A DNA stretch of 41,755 nucleotides, from contig NZ_JALM01000066.1 of the NCBI RefSeq assembly GCF_000737195.2, positions 1-41,755 of the forward strand. Reading direction: 5' to 3'. Below, piece by piece: positions 23,442 to 32,152 of this stretch. The position numbers were made by a program, and so were the translations under genes. How positions within the stretch are numbered: position 1 is the stretch's first letter; each line of letters opens with the position of its first letter. The notes under the pieces were generated by a model that was not told the DNA's origin, searched no databases, and saw only the letters and a program-made list of their open reading frames with translations. The stretch is from Sciscionella sediminilitoris (GTDB lineage: Bacteria > Actinomycetota > Actinomycetes > Mycobacteriales > Pseudonocardiaceae).

Positions 23442-25568
23442 CGAATCTTCTTCCGCGAGCCCCGTCACGGCGATCGGATCGCCCCCGACCAGGGCAAGGA
23501 CATCCTCGCCGAACCGTTCGAGCTTGGTCGCGCCGATCCCCGGGATCGCGACGAGCGCACGGGTATCGGCCGGTTGTTGTTCGGCGATCGCGAGCAGTGT
23601 GGCATCGGTCAGCACGACGTAGGCGGGCACACCGAGCGACTTGCACTTCGCCGAGCGCCATTCCTTGAGCCGCGCCAGCAATTCATCGTCCACATTGGAC
23701 GGACAATGGTCGCAGCGGCCGAGTTTCACGGCCAGCGCACCGGTGAGCGGCCCGCCGCACACCCGGCAGGTGCCTCCCCGTTTCCCGGTTTTCTGGCCCG
23801 CGGATTTCGGCAATCGCGCTGCCGGGTGATCCTCGGGAATCACCCCATAGAGAAAGCGGCTGCGCCTGCGATTCGGTTTTCCGCCCTCATGCCGGGAAAG
23901 CGCCCAGGACAAGGACAGCCGTTCACGCGCGCGAGTGACACCGACATAGAGCAGCCGCCGTTCCTCCTCGATCGCGGCCTCGTCCCCCTCGGCGTGCTGG
24001 ATCGGCATCGTGCCCTCCACGAGCCCGACACAGAACACGGCATCCCACTCGAGCCCCTTGGCCGCGTGCAGCGAAGCGAGGGTCACCCCTTCCACCTTCG
24101 GCGGGTGCTGCGCGTCCGCGCGCTGCTCGAGTTCGCGGACGAAATCCGCGACCCCCGCCTGCGGAACGCTCGCGGTGAGTTCCTCGGCGAGTTCGACGAG
24201 GGACAGCAGCGAACCCCACCGGTCGCGCGCCGCACCACCCTCCGGCGGTTCGGCGGTGAGCCCGAGCGGAGCCAGCAGCTCGCGCACCCTGCCGGGCAAT
24301 GGTTCGCTCGTCTCCTCGGCCGTGCGCAGTGCCGCAAGCGCTTGCCGTACCTCGACCCGGTTGAAGAACCGCTCCCCGCCACGGACCAGATACGGCACCC
24401 CGGCATCGGCGAGCGCCTGCTCGTACCGCTCCGACTGCGCGTTCACCCGGTACAGGACGGCGATCTCGCTCGCCGGGACTCCCTCGGCGATCCACCGCTT
24501 GATCCGCCCCGCGATCGCGGCCGCCTCCGCGTGCTCGTCCGGGTGCTCGGCGAACTCGGGTTCCGGTCCCGGCTTCCGCTGGCCGACCAGGCGCAGGCGG
24601 GTGCCCGCGGGACGGTTCCGCGCCGCCCCGATGACCTGGTTGGCGAGGGAGACCACCTGCGGGGTCGACCGGTAGTCCCGCTCGAGCCGGACCAGGGTCG
24701 CCTCGGGGAACCGCCTGGTGAAATCGAGCAGCGGACGCGGCGAGGCGCCGGTGAAGGAATAGATGGTCTGGTTGGCGTCGCCGACGACGGTCAGATCGTC
24801 GCGCCCGCCGAGCCAGGCTTCCAGCACCCGCTGCTGCAACGGGGTCACATCCTGGAACTCGTCCACCACGAAGCAGCGGTACCGGTCCCGGAACTCGTGC
24901 GCCACCTCGGCGTTGTCCTCCAGTGCCGCGGCGGTGTGCAGCAGCAGGTCGTCGAAATCGAGCACCTGTGCCGCGGTCTTGGCCTCCTCGTAGAGCGCGT
25001 ACACCTTCGCGAGGAGTTCGGGCGCGACCGGAGTGTCCCGGTGCGCCCTGCTCGCGGCGGTGGCGTACCCGTCCGGGGTGATCAGGGAGGCCTTCGACCA
25101 TTCGATCTCCGAGGCGAGATCACGGAGCGATTCCGGCTCGGTGGACACGCCACAACGATGCGCCGCCCGCCCGACGAGCTGCAGCTTGCGCTCCACGAGC
25201 TCCCACGGGGCGCCGCCGATCACCTTCGGCCAGAAGTACCGGAGCTGGCGGAACGCCGCGGCGTGGAAGGTGCGCGCCTGCGCCGAGGCCACGCCGAGCG
25301 CACGCAGCCTGGTGCGCATCTCCCCCGCCGCGCGCGCGGTGAACGTGACCGCGAGCACCTGACCAGCCGCGACGTGCCCCGCGGTGACCAGCTGCGCGAT
25401 GCGATGGGTGATCGCCCTCGTCTTCCCCGTCCCCGCGCCGGCGAGCACACAGACCGGACCGCGCGGAGCGAGCACCACGGCACGCTGCTCGTCATCGAGC
25501 CCCTCGAGCAGTGTCGGTGCCAACTCCCTCGGTCCTCCCTCGCGCATCGGCTCAGCCTTCTCAGCCAT
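23406..25568 (-). CDS. uvrD2: ATP-dependent DNA helicase UvrD2
   Basis: A 720-aa superfamily 1A helicase unwinding 3'-5' for DNA repair. Walker A is LAGAGTGKT (42-50), Walker B FVVDEFQD, then [13 protein letters not shown] and the later [14 protein letters not shown] motif VI. The C-terminus has the tetracysteine segment CRVCGG...CDHC and an HRDC domain (about 640-700), the layout that separates UvrD2 from UvrD1/PcrA in actinobacteria. ATG 25568 gives [12 protein letters not shown]. The 3' end carries the whiB7 promoter A-tract within coding sequence. Divergent from the DUF4191 gene (43 bp). Confidence 0.96.
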   Translation of the reverse strand: MAEKAEPMREGGPRELAPTLLEGLDDEQRAVVLAPRGPVCVLAGAGTGKTRAITHRIAQLVTAGHVAAGQVLAVTFTARAAGEMRTRLRALGVASAQARTFHAAAFRQLRYFWPKVIGGAPWELVERKLQLVGRAAHRCGVSTEPESLRDLASEIEWSKASLITPDGYATAASRAHRDTPVAPELLAKVYALYEEAKTAAQVLDFDDLLLHTAAALEDNAEVAHEFRDRYRCFVVDEFQDVTPLQQRVLEAWLGGRDDLTVVGDANQTIYSFTGASPRPLLDFTRRFPEATLVRLERDYRSTPQVVSLANQVIGAARNRPAGTRLRLVGQRKPGPEPEFAEHPDEHAEAAAIAGRIKRWIAEGVPASEIAVLYRVNAQSERYEQALADAGVPYLVRGGERFFNRVEVRQALAALRTAEETSEPLPGRVRELLAPLGLTAEPPEGGAARDRWGSLLSLVELAEELTASVPQAGVADFVRELEQRADAQHPPKVEGVTLASLHAAKGLEWDAVFCVGLVEGTMPIQHAEGDEAAIEEERRLLYVGVTRARERLSLSWALSRHEGGKPNRRRSRFLYGVIPEDHPAARLPKSAGQKTGKRGGTCRVCGGPLTGALAVKLGRCDHCPSNVDDELLARLKEWRSAKCKSLGVPAYVVLTDATLLAIAEQQPADTRALVAIPGIGATKLERFGEDVLALVGGDPIAVTGLAEEDSKKELHPRTRSE

Positions 25569-25598
25569 CCTCGCAGATGCCTACGACACTCCCGGCCG

Positions 25599-25604
25599 TA
25601 TCCT
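25599..25604 (+). promoter_or_regulatory. Candidate -10 (TATCCT) for leaderless start at 25612
   Basis: It ends 7 nt before the ATG within the 43-bp gap divergent from uvrD2. Confidence 0.5.
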
Positions 25605-25611
25605 GGTAGGC

Positions 25612-26334
25612 ATGGCTGGCAAGGAGAAAGCCTCGGCGCAGGAAAAGCAGGCGCAGCGTGCCGAACGCAAGCAGAAGCGCGGACAGTTCTTCGAAGCGTT
25701 CAAGATGCAGCTTCGCGAGGACAAGGGCCTCATCCCGTGGCTGCTCGGCACCTTCATCGTCATCGCCGCCGTGGTGTTCGCCATCGGCTGGCTCATCGGG
25801 CAGCCATGGATTCTGCTCCCGCTCGGCGTGGTGCTCGGTGTGCTCGGCGCGGTGATCGTGTTCGGGCGGCGGGTGCAGCGCAACGTCTACGCGAAGGCGG
25901 ACGGGCAGCCGGGGGCCGCCGCCTGGGCGCTCGACCAGCTGCGCGGTGGCTGGCGGGTCAAGCAGGCGGTCGCGGGCACCACCCAGCTCGACGCGCTGCA
26001 CCGGGTGGTCGGCAGGCCGGGGGTGATCCTCGTGGCGGAGGGCGCCCCGCATCGGGTCAAGTCGCTGATCTCCCAGGAGAAGAAGCGCATCTCCCGGGTC
26101 ATCGGGCAGACCCCGATCTACGAGGTCATCATCGGGGACGAGGAAGGCCAGGTGAAGCTGTCCAAGCTGCAGCGCCACCTCATGCGGCTGCCCAGGAACA
26201 TCACCACCAACCAGGTGGACGAGATCGAGAAGCGGGTCACCGCGCTCGGCACCAAGGGCGCGGCCATGCCCAAGGGACCGACCCCGCAGGGCGCCAAGAT
26301 GCGCAACGTGCAGCGCACCATCCGCCGCCGCTGA
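25612..26334 (+). CDS. DUF4191 family membrane protein
   Basis: A 240-aa protein with a basic N-terminus (Lys/Gln-rich, 1-35), two TM helices close together (about 43-85), and a cytosolic domain with KSLISQEKKRISRV and VKLSKLQRHLMRLPR. It belongs to the actinobacterial DUF4191 family (Rv2219 class), a regular neighbour of RDD and glnA. Function unknown. ATG 25612 is chosen from the family start MAGKEK; the frame is open upstream through uvrD2 antisense. Convergent with the RDD gene; both stops lie in a shared hairpin. Confidence 0.9.
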   Translation: MAGKEKASAQEKQAQRAERKQKRGQFFEAFKMQLREDKGLIPWLLGTFIVIAAVVFAIGWLIGQPWILLPLGVVLGVLGAVIVFGRRVQRNVYAKADGQPGAAAWALDQLRGGWRVKQAVAGTTQLDALHRVVGRPGVILVAEGAPHRVKSLISQEKKRISRVIGQTPIYEVIIGDEEGQVKLSKLQRHLMRLPRNITTNQVDEIEKRVTALGTKGAAMPKGPTPQGAKMRNVQRTIRRR

Positions 26335-26352
26335 GCAGCCGGGTGCTCAGCG
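26329..26352. terminator. Bidirectional hairpin enclosing both convergent stop codons
   Basis: A 9-bp stem CGCTGAGCA / TGCTCAGCG with a 6-nt loop. The TGA of DUF4191 (26332-26334) is in one arm and the TGA of the RDD gene (26349-26347, minus) in the other. No T-tract follows on either strand, so termination strength is uncertain. Confidence 0.55.
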
Positions 26353-26841
26353 CGCGTTGAGCACCATCGTGCCCGAGGCCCGGTCGTGCAGGCCGCGGTT
26401 GTCACTGTTCCAGACGCAGGCCGGGATGATCGGCGCGATGAGCAGGGTGCGCAGCGCCGCCCTCGGCACTCCGACCATCTGGGTCCCGTCCATGCGGACC
26501 ACGCGCAGCCCGAGCAGTGCCATGCCCGGGGTGAACCCGAAGAAACCGTGCCCGATCACGGTGATCACGTACCAGATCCCGACACTGATGTAATTCTGCT
26601 GCAGCATCGCCGGGGTGTCCGTCGGGTTCGCCCGCAGGAACAGCGCACCGATCAGTCCGGCGATCACCAGGTCGACGAGCAGCCCGCCGAGCTTGCGCCC
26701 CATCGAGGCCACCGAGCCCTTGCCCGATTCCGGCAGGTCGAGGCGTTCCCCTGGGTAGGCCTGCCGGTCACCCTGATCGGCCGTGGGCGGCCCGGACAGC
26801 CACGACCCCGTCCACCTGCTCGAACGCTGCGTATCGTTCAC
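26347..26841 (-). CDS. RDD family membrane protein
   Basis: A 164-aa RDD protein. After a hydrophilic Pro/Gly-rich N-terminus (1-55) come three hydrophobic segments (about 58-80, 90-115, 130-150), with the family's Asp in GGLLVDLVIAG and the FTPGMALLGLRVVRMDG and DNRGLHDRASGT motifs. RDD proteins are often linked to ion transport; the role here is unknown. GTG 26841 (VNDTQRSSRW) has TATCCT ending 6 nt upstream. Divergent from glnA. Confidence 0.9.
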   Translation of the reverse strand: MNDTQRSSRWTGSWLSGPPTADQGDRQAYPGERLDLPESGKGSVASMGRKLGGLLVDLVIAGLIGALFLRANPTDTPAMLQQNYISVGIWYVITVIGHGFFGFTPGMALLGLRVVRMDGTQMVGVPRAALRTLLIAPIIPACVWNSDNRGLHDRASGTMVLNAR

Positions 26842-26847
26842 ACAGCG

Positions 26848-26853
26848 AGGATA
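26848..26853 (-). promoter_or_regulatory. Candidate -10 (TATCCT) for leaderless RDD gene
   Basis: The spacer to GTG 26841 is 6 nt; the hexamer sequence is identical to that of the DUF4191 gene. Confidence 0.5.
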
Positions 26854-26902
26854 GCCTCGCCCATTCGTGCGCACGGTATCGCGCTCGTCACGAACGGAGC
26901 GG

Positions 26903-26940
26903 TTAACGTGAGCGAAACCTGCGGGTGATGGTCGAGCAAC
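26903..26940 (+). promoter_or_regulatory. GlnR-type operator upstream of glnA
   Basis: The four half-sites TTAAC, GAAAC, GTGAT and GCAAC start at 26903, 26914, 26925 and 26936, each separated by exactly 6 bp. This is the a-site/b-site spacing of the actinobacterial GlnR box (GTnAC-n6-GAAAC twice), matching 17 of the 18 or so defined bases only in part: one half-site is exact, three have one mismatch. It ends 10 bp before a TAGATT -10 (26951-26956), a position suited to activation. Confidence 0.7.
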
Positions 26941-26950
26941 ACCTCGAACA

Positions 26951-26956
26951 TAGATT
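26951..26956 (+). promoter_or_regulatory. Candidate -10 (TAGATT) of glnA
   Basis: Predicted start near 26963 gives a short leader of about 30 nt containing the SD AAGGAG. There is no consensus -35, as expected for a GlnR-activated promoter. Confidence 0.45.
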
Positions 26957-26994
26957 CGCCGGAGACTGCAACCACGATGAAGGAGCAGGTGACG

Positions 26995-28419
26995 GTGTTC
27001 CAAACTACCGACGAGGTACTCAAGTTCATCTCTGACGAAGGGGTGAAGTTCGTCGACGTTCGGTTCTGCGACCTGCCGGGCGTCATGCAGCACTTCACGG
27101 TGCCCGCGAAGGCGTTCGACGCGGACGCGATCGCCGAAGGGCTGGCATTCGACGGCTCCTCCGTGCGCGGCTTCCAGTCCATCCACGAGTCCGACATGCT
27201 GCTGCTGCCGGACCTCACGACCGCGCGCGTCGACCCGTACCGCACCGAGAAGACGCTCAACGTCAACTTCTTCGTGCACGACCCGTTCACCCGCGAGCCC
27301 TACAGCCGGGACCCGCGCAACATCGCGCGCAAGGCCGAGCAGTACATCACCGAATCCGGCATCGCCGACACCGTCTTCTTCGGCCCCGAGGCGGAGTTCT
27401 ACCTGTTCGACTCCATCCGCTTCGACTCCGCCGAGAACGCCTCCTTCCACGAGATCGACTCCATCGAGGCCTGGTGGAACACCGGCGCCGATGAAGAGGG
27501 CGGCAACAAGGGATACAAGACCCGGTTCAAGGGCGGCTACTTCCCCGTCCCGCCCCAGGACCACTTCGGCGACCTGCGTGACCGCATCTGCCTGCAGCTC
27601 GAGAGCGTCGGCTTCACCATGGAGCGCGCCCACCACGAGGTCGGCACCGCGGGACAGACCGAGATCAACTACAAGTTCAACACCCTGCTGCACGCAGCCG
27701 ACGACCTGCAGCTGTTCAAATACATCGTCAAGAACACCGCACACCAGGCCGGGCGTACCGCGACCTTCATGCCCAAGCCGCTCTACGGCGACAACGGCTC
27801 CGGCATGCACTGCCACCAGTCACTGTGGAAAGACGGACAGCCGCTGTTCCACGACGAGTCCGGCTACGCGGGCCTTTCCGATTCGGCGCGGCACTACATC
27901 GGCGGCATCCTGCACCACGCGCCCTCGCTGCTCGCCTTCACCAACCCCACGGTGAACTCCTACCACCGCCTGGTGCCCGGATACGAGGCCCCGGTCTCGC
28001 TCGTCTACTCCCAGCGCAACCGGTCCGCCTGCGTGCGTATCCCGATCACCGGAGACAACCCCAAGGCCAAGCGCATCGAGTTCCGCTGCCCCGACGCATC
28101 CGGGAACCCGTACCTCGCCTTCTCCGCCATGATGATGGCCGGGCTCGACGGCATCAAGAACAAGATCGAGCCGCCCGCGCCCATCGACAAGGACCTCTAC
28201 GAACTGCCGCCCGAAGAGGCCCGCGACGTCCAGCAGGTGCCCGCCGACCTCGGATCCGTACTCGACGCGCTCGAGGCCGACCACGACTACCTGCTCGAAG
28301 GCGGCGTATTCACCCCGGACGTCATCGAAACCTGGATCGCGTTCAAGCGCGAGCACGAGATCGACCCACTGCGGCTGCGCCCGCACCCCTACGAGTTCGC
28401 GCTCTACTACGACGTCTGA
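26995..28419 (+). CDS. glnA: Type I glutamine synthetase (GlnA1-type)
   Basis: A 474-aa ATP-dependent glutamate-ammonia ligase, dodecameric GSI. Visible signatures: [49 protein letters not shown] (substrate loop), RIPITG and the adenylylation site [11 protein letters not shown] with Tyr402. GTG 26995 is preferred because AAGGAG lies 10-11 nt upstream and the product then starts like relatives ([11 protein letters not shown]); ATG 26977 would place the SD inside the gene. The modifying enzyme GlnE is encoded 8 kb away in this window. A GlnR-type box precedes it and a strong terminator follows. Confidence 0.97.
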   Translation: MFQTTDEVLKFISDEGVKFVDVRFCDLPGVMQHFTVPAKAFDADAIAEGLAFDGSSVRGFQSIHESDMLLLPDLTTARVDPYRTEKTLNVNFFVHDPFTREPYSRDPRNIARKAEQYITESGIADTVFFGPEAEFYLFDSIRFDSAENASFHEIDSIEAWWNTGADEEGGNKGYKTRFKGGYFPVPPQDHFGDLRDRICLQLESVGFTMERAHHEVGTAGQTEINYKFNTLLHAADDLQLFKYIVKNTAHQAGRTATFMPKPLYGDNGSGMHCHQSLWKDGQPLFHDESGYAGLSDSARHYIGGILHHAPSLLAFTNPTVNSYHRLVPGYEAPVSLVYSQRNRSACVRIPITGDNPKAKRIEFRCPDASGNPYLAFSAMMMAGLDGIKNKIEPPAPIDKDLYELPPEEARDVQQVPADLGSVLDALEADHDYLLEGGVFTPDVIETWIAFKREHEIDPLRLRPHPYEFALYYDV

Positions 28420-28435
28420 GTTCCGGCTCGACCCG

Positions 28436-28472
28436 AAGCGGCGGTTGACCTTCCCCGGTCGGCCGCCGCTTT
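28436..28472 (+). terminator. Terminator after glnA
   Basis: A perfect 9-bp outer stem AAGCGGCGG / CCGCCGCTT (28436-28444, 28463-28471) with inner GACC/GGTC pairs, followed by a short TTTA. It starts 17 nt after the glnA stop. Confidence 0.75.
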
Positions 28473-28744
28473 ACTGTCCCTCGCCCCGCGGAACGCCCCG
28501 CTAGTGCCCACCGTGGACGATCGTATGAGCGCGCTCAGCCCAGGGCACCTCCGTCCTGCACTTGAGTTCGCATAACACACATAACCGACTCTCGACTCGT
28601 TCGGTCACCGGGGAACCATCGCCTCCACTCGCGCGTCCGAGTACTGAAGCGAGAGACTTGTCGGAACCGGTACTACGCCGGTGATAGGTCGGCTACACTC
28701 GCAAAACGCAAGGCGTAAGTGGTCGGCCGAGGGAGGGAACCCCG
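28473..28744 (+). other. Intergenic region upstream of the type VII module
   Basis: No gene is supported here. TACACT (28694-28699) is a candidate -10 giving a leader of about 40 nt that ends in SD GGGAGG before ATG 28745. Base composition falls from here into the following genes, marking the left edge of a lower-GC island. Confidence 0.4.
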
Positions 28745-29071
28745 ATGTCCGGGAGCATGGAGTACGACAGCGCCGCGATGCGTAACGCGCTTTCAACCTT
28801 GCGCGACTCATGGGGAGCCCTGAACGACATGCGACAATCCGTTGACGCGCTTCACGACGTTGTTCAACCAGGCCGCTCGGAGTACACCACCCAATTCCAC
28901 AAGAGCCTCATCCACACGAATCAGGCGTTTGTCGCCAATCATCGCGCTCGTCGCCAGGAAATAGCCGAAGCTCTGAACGAACTTATCGCCATTGACAAAG
29001 CTTACAACAACGCAGAGTTGGTAAACGAGCTCGACTTAAAGACCGTTACGATCGAAAAATCCAAGGAATAG
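28745..29071 (+). CDS. Small helical WXG100/ESX-type secretion target
   Basis: A 108-aa protein predicted as a helix-turn-helix hairpin, with Trp23-Gly24 (DSWGAL) near the turn instead of a strict W-x-G. A YxxxE motif (Tyr87 to Glu91, YNNAE) lies near the C-terminus, the type VII export signal form. The size fits WXG100/EspC-like substrates. SD GGGAGG precedes ATG by 5 nt. It is the first gene of a four-gene set with a lipoprotein, a WXG/PPE-like protein and EspG. Codons are markedly more A/T-rich than in flanking genes, suggesting transfer. Confidence 0.7.
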   Translation: MSGSMEYDSAAMRNALSTLRDSWGALNDMRQSVDALHDVVQPGRSEYTTQFHKSLIHTNQAFVANHRARRQEIAEALNELIAIDKAYNNAELVNELDLKTVTIEKSKE

Positions 29072-29074
29072 GCT

Positions 29075-29677
29075 GTGTCGACGAAGTGGATAAAGGGCGC
29101 TTTAGCCCTAGCGCTTACTGGTGTTGTCGCCGGATGCGGAGGTCCCGTCGATGGTAAACCGACCACGGGAGGTCCGTCCTCCGATTCGGCAACACCAGAC
29201 GATCTACACGGTGCCCCGAACATAGCCAACCCATTGAAAGTTGATAAGTTCATCAAGCACCCATGTGCTGTGATATCTGATCAGCAGAAGGAATCATTAA
29301 CTTCTTCAATTCAACTTCCATCCACGGGCAAAGAAAGCGCCATCGAGGGCTTGTCAAATGATTGTCAATGGAGTGGCGGTGGGAATAATGCTACGGTCGG
29401 TTTACAGTTCCTGCAAGGCGGTGGCGGACTTTCCTATATTTACGCTCAACGCAAGGAGCTTCCGGTATTTGAAGAACGCCCACCCATCGAGGGCTATCCC
29501 GTGCTACACGAAGCGCAGAACAAAGAACTACCTGGAGACTGCCGACTGGTAGTCGGTGTATCCAACCACCAGGCCATAGTTGCAAGCTACACGGGCGGCA
29601 CCGGTGACGTTGAACCGTGCGATGCGGCAACAAAGCTGGCAACAGCGGCGGTGCAGACATTGAAGGCGGCGAGCTAA
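29075..29677 (+). CDS. DUF3558-type lipoprotein
   Basis: A 200-aa lipoprotein: signal peptide 1-20 and lipobox VAGC with Cys21, then a Ser/Thr/Pro linker and a globular domain with paired cysteines (HPCAVIS, NDCQWS, GDCRLVV, EPCDAAT) and DPC/CALL-like DUF3558 layout. It is anchored on the outer face of the membrane. GTG 29075 follows the previous stop by 3 nt with SD AAGGA. DUF3558 genes often accompany ESX-type genes in Pseudonocardiales. Function is unknown. GC is low for the window (near 50% in parts). Confidence 0.82.
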   Translation: MSTKWIKGALALALTGVVAGCGGPVDGKPTTGGPSSDSATPDDLHGAPNIANPLKVDKFIKHPCAVISDQQKESLTSSIQLPSTGKESAIEGLSNDCQWSGGGNNATVGLQFLQGGGGLSYIYAQRKELPVFEERPPIEGYPVLHEAQNKELPGDCRLVVGVSNHQAIVASYTGGTGDVEPCDAATKLATAAVQTLKAAS

Positions 29678-29711
29678 TCGTGTTCGGTACAGATGCGAGC
29701 GGGAGGTAGCA

Positions 29712-31157
29712 ATGGGGCTCGGGTCAATGCTGTCCGATGTCGGCAAGGGGATAGCCCACGGGGTTGAGGCTGTTGGCGATGCGATCGGAGACGCCGGAAA
29801 GGCAGTCGTCCACGGGCTGGAAGAGGGCGCCAAGGACGTTGCCGACTACTTCAAGCTGCATATGTTCGGCGGCAAAGTCGGTGGTGTCGACCCTTACGAG
29901 ATCTGGGAATACTTCCACGGCGGCCCGGGAACACAGTCCTACGCTGCCGCTCAACATGTGTACGGTAAGGCCGGGAACTCGTACGGCGGGATATCTCAAG
30001 ACATCAACAAAGCGAAGCAACAACTCGCCTCGGGTTGGCACGGAGAGGCCGCGGATCGCGCTCGCGCGGCAATGGGGCGCGTGCAGAACAACTTCGATGA
30101 GGTCGGCAAATTCTCCGGGAAAGCGTCCGGGCAAATTGGCGACCAGGTCGGCAGTTTCAATGACGCAAAAGGCAAAGTCCAGAAAGTCCCGCAGAACCCG
30201 CCGCCCGGTGGCGGAATTGCCTCGATGACACCGGCCGGCATGATCACTGGTATTCCGGCGGACATAAATGCCGCTCAATATCAGGATCAGGCGAAAGCCA
30301 ACCAGCATGCCTACCAAGGTTATGGCGGGGCGACGAGCCCGCAGGGAGCAGCACTCCCGAACAACCAGATCCAGGCGCTGCCACCCGGAAGCGACCCATC
30401 AGTAGATCACCAGAGGACCAGCGGCGGGCAGACCTCGACCTACAACTTCTCCGGTGGCTCCGGTGGGGTGATTCTCGGCAGCGGCCCCTCCTCGAGTGGC
30501 AGGAATCGCTCAGCCCCGCCGGTGGGAGCTCCCGGTGGAACTTCGGCACAGAGTGTGGAGGCTCCGCCGTCGAATGGCCCGGTGAACGTGCCTCCGCCGA
30601 GCAACGGCCCCGTTCCTGGTCCTGGTCGTGGACCGTTGGCTCCTGGACCGATCGGTGGTGCTGATCCGCGTCTCCCAGGTGGTGGCGGGGAATCGTTCTC
30701 ACCCTCTCCGGGTGGGACCGGCGGCGCACGAGGTGGCGGGGTGCCGCCGTTCGCGCCCGTCACGGATGGCGCTGGCGGGCGGGGTGGATCGACGTTGCGC
30801 GGCACACCGAAACCGGGCACGTTCCGCGGCGGCAGCTTGAAGGAGCCCGAATCCGGCAGCGGTAGCGGCGGCAAGGGTTCGGGAACGACTGAACGAACCC
30901 AGCCGGGTGGCCGCACCGCGGCGAAGGCGCTCGGCGCCGAACCGGAGGGCACGGCCGTTGGGAAAGGCGCGGGCGCCGCGGGCAAGGGCGGTTCCTCGGG
31001 CGCCGTTCCCCCTGGCGGACGTGGCGGTAAGAAGAAGGACGACGAAGAGCACGAGACTCCCTCGTACCTGATCCACGAGGAACACGGCAACCAGATCGTC
31101 GGCGACCTGGATCCGACCGCGCCACCGGTTATCGGCGACACGGCGACGGATCAATGA
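29712..31157 (+). CDS. WXG-domain, PPE-like secreted protein with Gly/Pro-rich tail
   Basis: A 481-aa protein. The N-terminal 150 residues are helical and contain Trp109-His-Gly111 (LASGWHGEAADRARAAM), a true W-x-G turn. A YEIWE (62-66) matches YxxxE. Residues about 160-450 are Gly/Pro/Ser-rich, low complexity and likely disordered, and the end is acidic (KKKDDEEHETPSYLIHEE). This is the build of PPE-like ESX substrates in Pseudonocardiales. SD GGGAGG lies 5 nt before the ATG. Its TGA overlaps the EspG ATG (31154-31157), coupling the two. Confidence 0.78.
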   Translation: MGLGSMLSDVGKGIAHGVEAVGDAIGDAGKAVVHGLEEGAKDVADYFKLHMFGGKVGGVDPYEIWEYFHGGPGTQSYAAAQHVYGKAGNSYGGISQDINKAKQQLASGWHGEAADRARAAMGRVQNNFDEVGKFSGKASGQIGDQVGSFNDAKGKVQKVPQNPPPGGGIASMTPAGMITGIPADINAAQYQDQAKANQHAYQGYGGATSPQGAALPNNQIQALPPGSDPSVDHQRTSGGQTSTYNFSGGSGGVILGSGPSSSGRNRSAPPVGAPGGTSAQSVEAPPSNGPVNVPPPSNGPVPGPGRGPLAPGPIGGADPRLPGGGGESFSPSPGGTGGARGGGVPPFAPVTDGAGGRGGSTLRGTPKPGTFRGGSLKEPESGSGSGGKGSGTTERTQPGGRTAAKALGAEPEGTAVGKGAGAAGKGGSSGAVPPGGRGGKKKDDEEHETPSYLIHEEHGNQIVGDLDPTAPPVIGDTATDQ

Positions 31158-31924
31158 GCCGACTCCGGTTCCCGCTGCACCTGTCCCGTGAGGTGTTCGC
31201 CTGGTCTTGGGATGTCTCGGACAACGTGGGAGAGCTGCCTGCACCGTTGTTCACCCTGTACAAGGGCACGACCAGCGAAGAGGCCGTGGGTTCTGCTGTT
31301 CAGGCGTACCAGGAGCTGTTCGGCGGCGGCGAGTTCGATGAAGAGTTCGCGAACGAGCTGGAGCAGGTCTATCAGGCGCTCTCGGGACCGCCGTTGGAGT
31401 ACTACGGCTACGTGGCGCGCGACGATGGAACCACGTTCAACGTGTTCGTCGCCTGCCACGACCGGTACGCCTATCTCGCGGTTCTCGACGGAGACGTGGT
31501 GATGATCAACCAGGTTTCCCCGGACTACGCCGCCGAGGCCCTGGTTTCGGTGTTGCCGGAGTACCCGACCGGGGCGTTCCGCTCGGCGAGCGCGCCCGTC
31601 AGCGAGGTCGTCGGCCAGGAGTCCAGGAAAACCGGGGGCGTCATGGTGTCCGCCGTGGCCAGCCGCAGCGGCGACGCCGGCCTGCTGGCCCGGCTGCTGG
31701 ACAGCAACCCTCTCGGCAAGGGGCAACTGTACGTCGCCATGCGGAACAAGCACGGACGCCGACAGGCCAGCGAGCAGTTGACCAACTACATCGACCACGC
31801 CGAGTACGGGCGTGTCGTGTTCTACAAGAGCGGACCAGCAGGTTCCGAGTACGTCACGGCACGCTCCGGACGTCCGGACATCCTGGCGGCGCGGCTGTAC
31901 GAGGTACGGGACGGCCTCCGGTAA
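31154..31924 (+). CDS. EspG-family type VII secretion chaperone
   Basis: A 256-aa cytosolic protein with EspG features: LRFPLHLSREVFAWSWDV at the start, an EYYGYVARDDGTTFNVFVA strand block, and VSVLPEYPTGAFRSASAPVSEV with a C-terminal GQLYVAMRNKHGRR and DILAARLYEVRDGL. EspG binds PPE partners and delivers them to the ESX ATPase. The 4-bp overlap with the PPE-like gene fits this. No EccC, EccB, EccD or MycP is in the window, so the export machine must be elsewhere. Confidence 0.85.
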   Translation: MSRLRFPLHLSREVFAWSWDVSDNVGELPAPLFTLYKGTTSEEAVGSAVQAYQELFGGGEFDEEFANELEQVYQALSGPPLEYYGYVARDDGTTFNVFVACHDRYAYLAVLDGDVVMINQVSPDYAAEALVSVLPEYPTGAFRSASAPVSEVVGQESRKTGGVMVSAVASRSGDAGLLARLLDSNPLGKGQLYVAMRNKHGRRQASEQLTNYIDHAEYGRVVFYKSGPAGSEYVTARSGRPDILAARLYEVRDGLR

Positions 31925-32086
31925 CCGGAGCGCACTGGCACACCCCGTAACAGCGCGCGCCGACTGCCTCACCCTAACGAGTAACGCAGCAACCAGAGGC
32001 ATCGATTTCCCTGGTGGGAGCCGTAAGGGAGTGCACTTCCAGAGGCCCCCTTTGCCGCGGGAGCGAGTGACCTTCCTTCCGAGGTA

Positions 32087-32132
32087 CCGGTTGCCCGCGG
32101 GTGTACGTTCCTGCTTCAGCGCGGGCAACCGG
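32087..32132. repeat. Perfect 13-bp inverted repeat with 20-nt loop
   Basis: CCGGTTGCCCGCG (32087-32099) pairs with 32120-32132. It lies 20 bp beyond the Clc stop in the 228-bp gap to espG. No T-tract follows on either strand. It may be a U-less terminator or the border mark of the transferred island. Confidence 0.6.
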
Positions 32133-32152
32133 GTCCCGCAGCCGGTAATCCG

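Noticed and set aside
22107-26360. 1417-codon open frame spanning uvrD2 and DUF4191 region
   Set aside because: Antisense shadow of uvrD2 and whiB7, both of which have diagnostic motifs on the minus strand.
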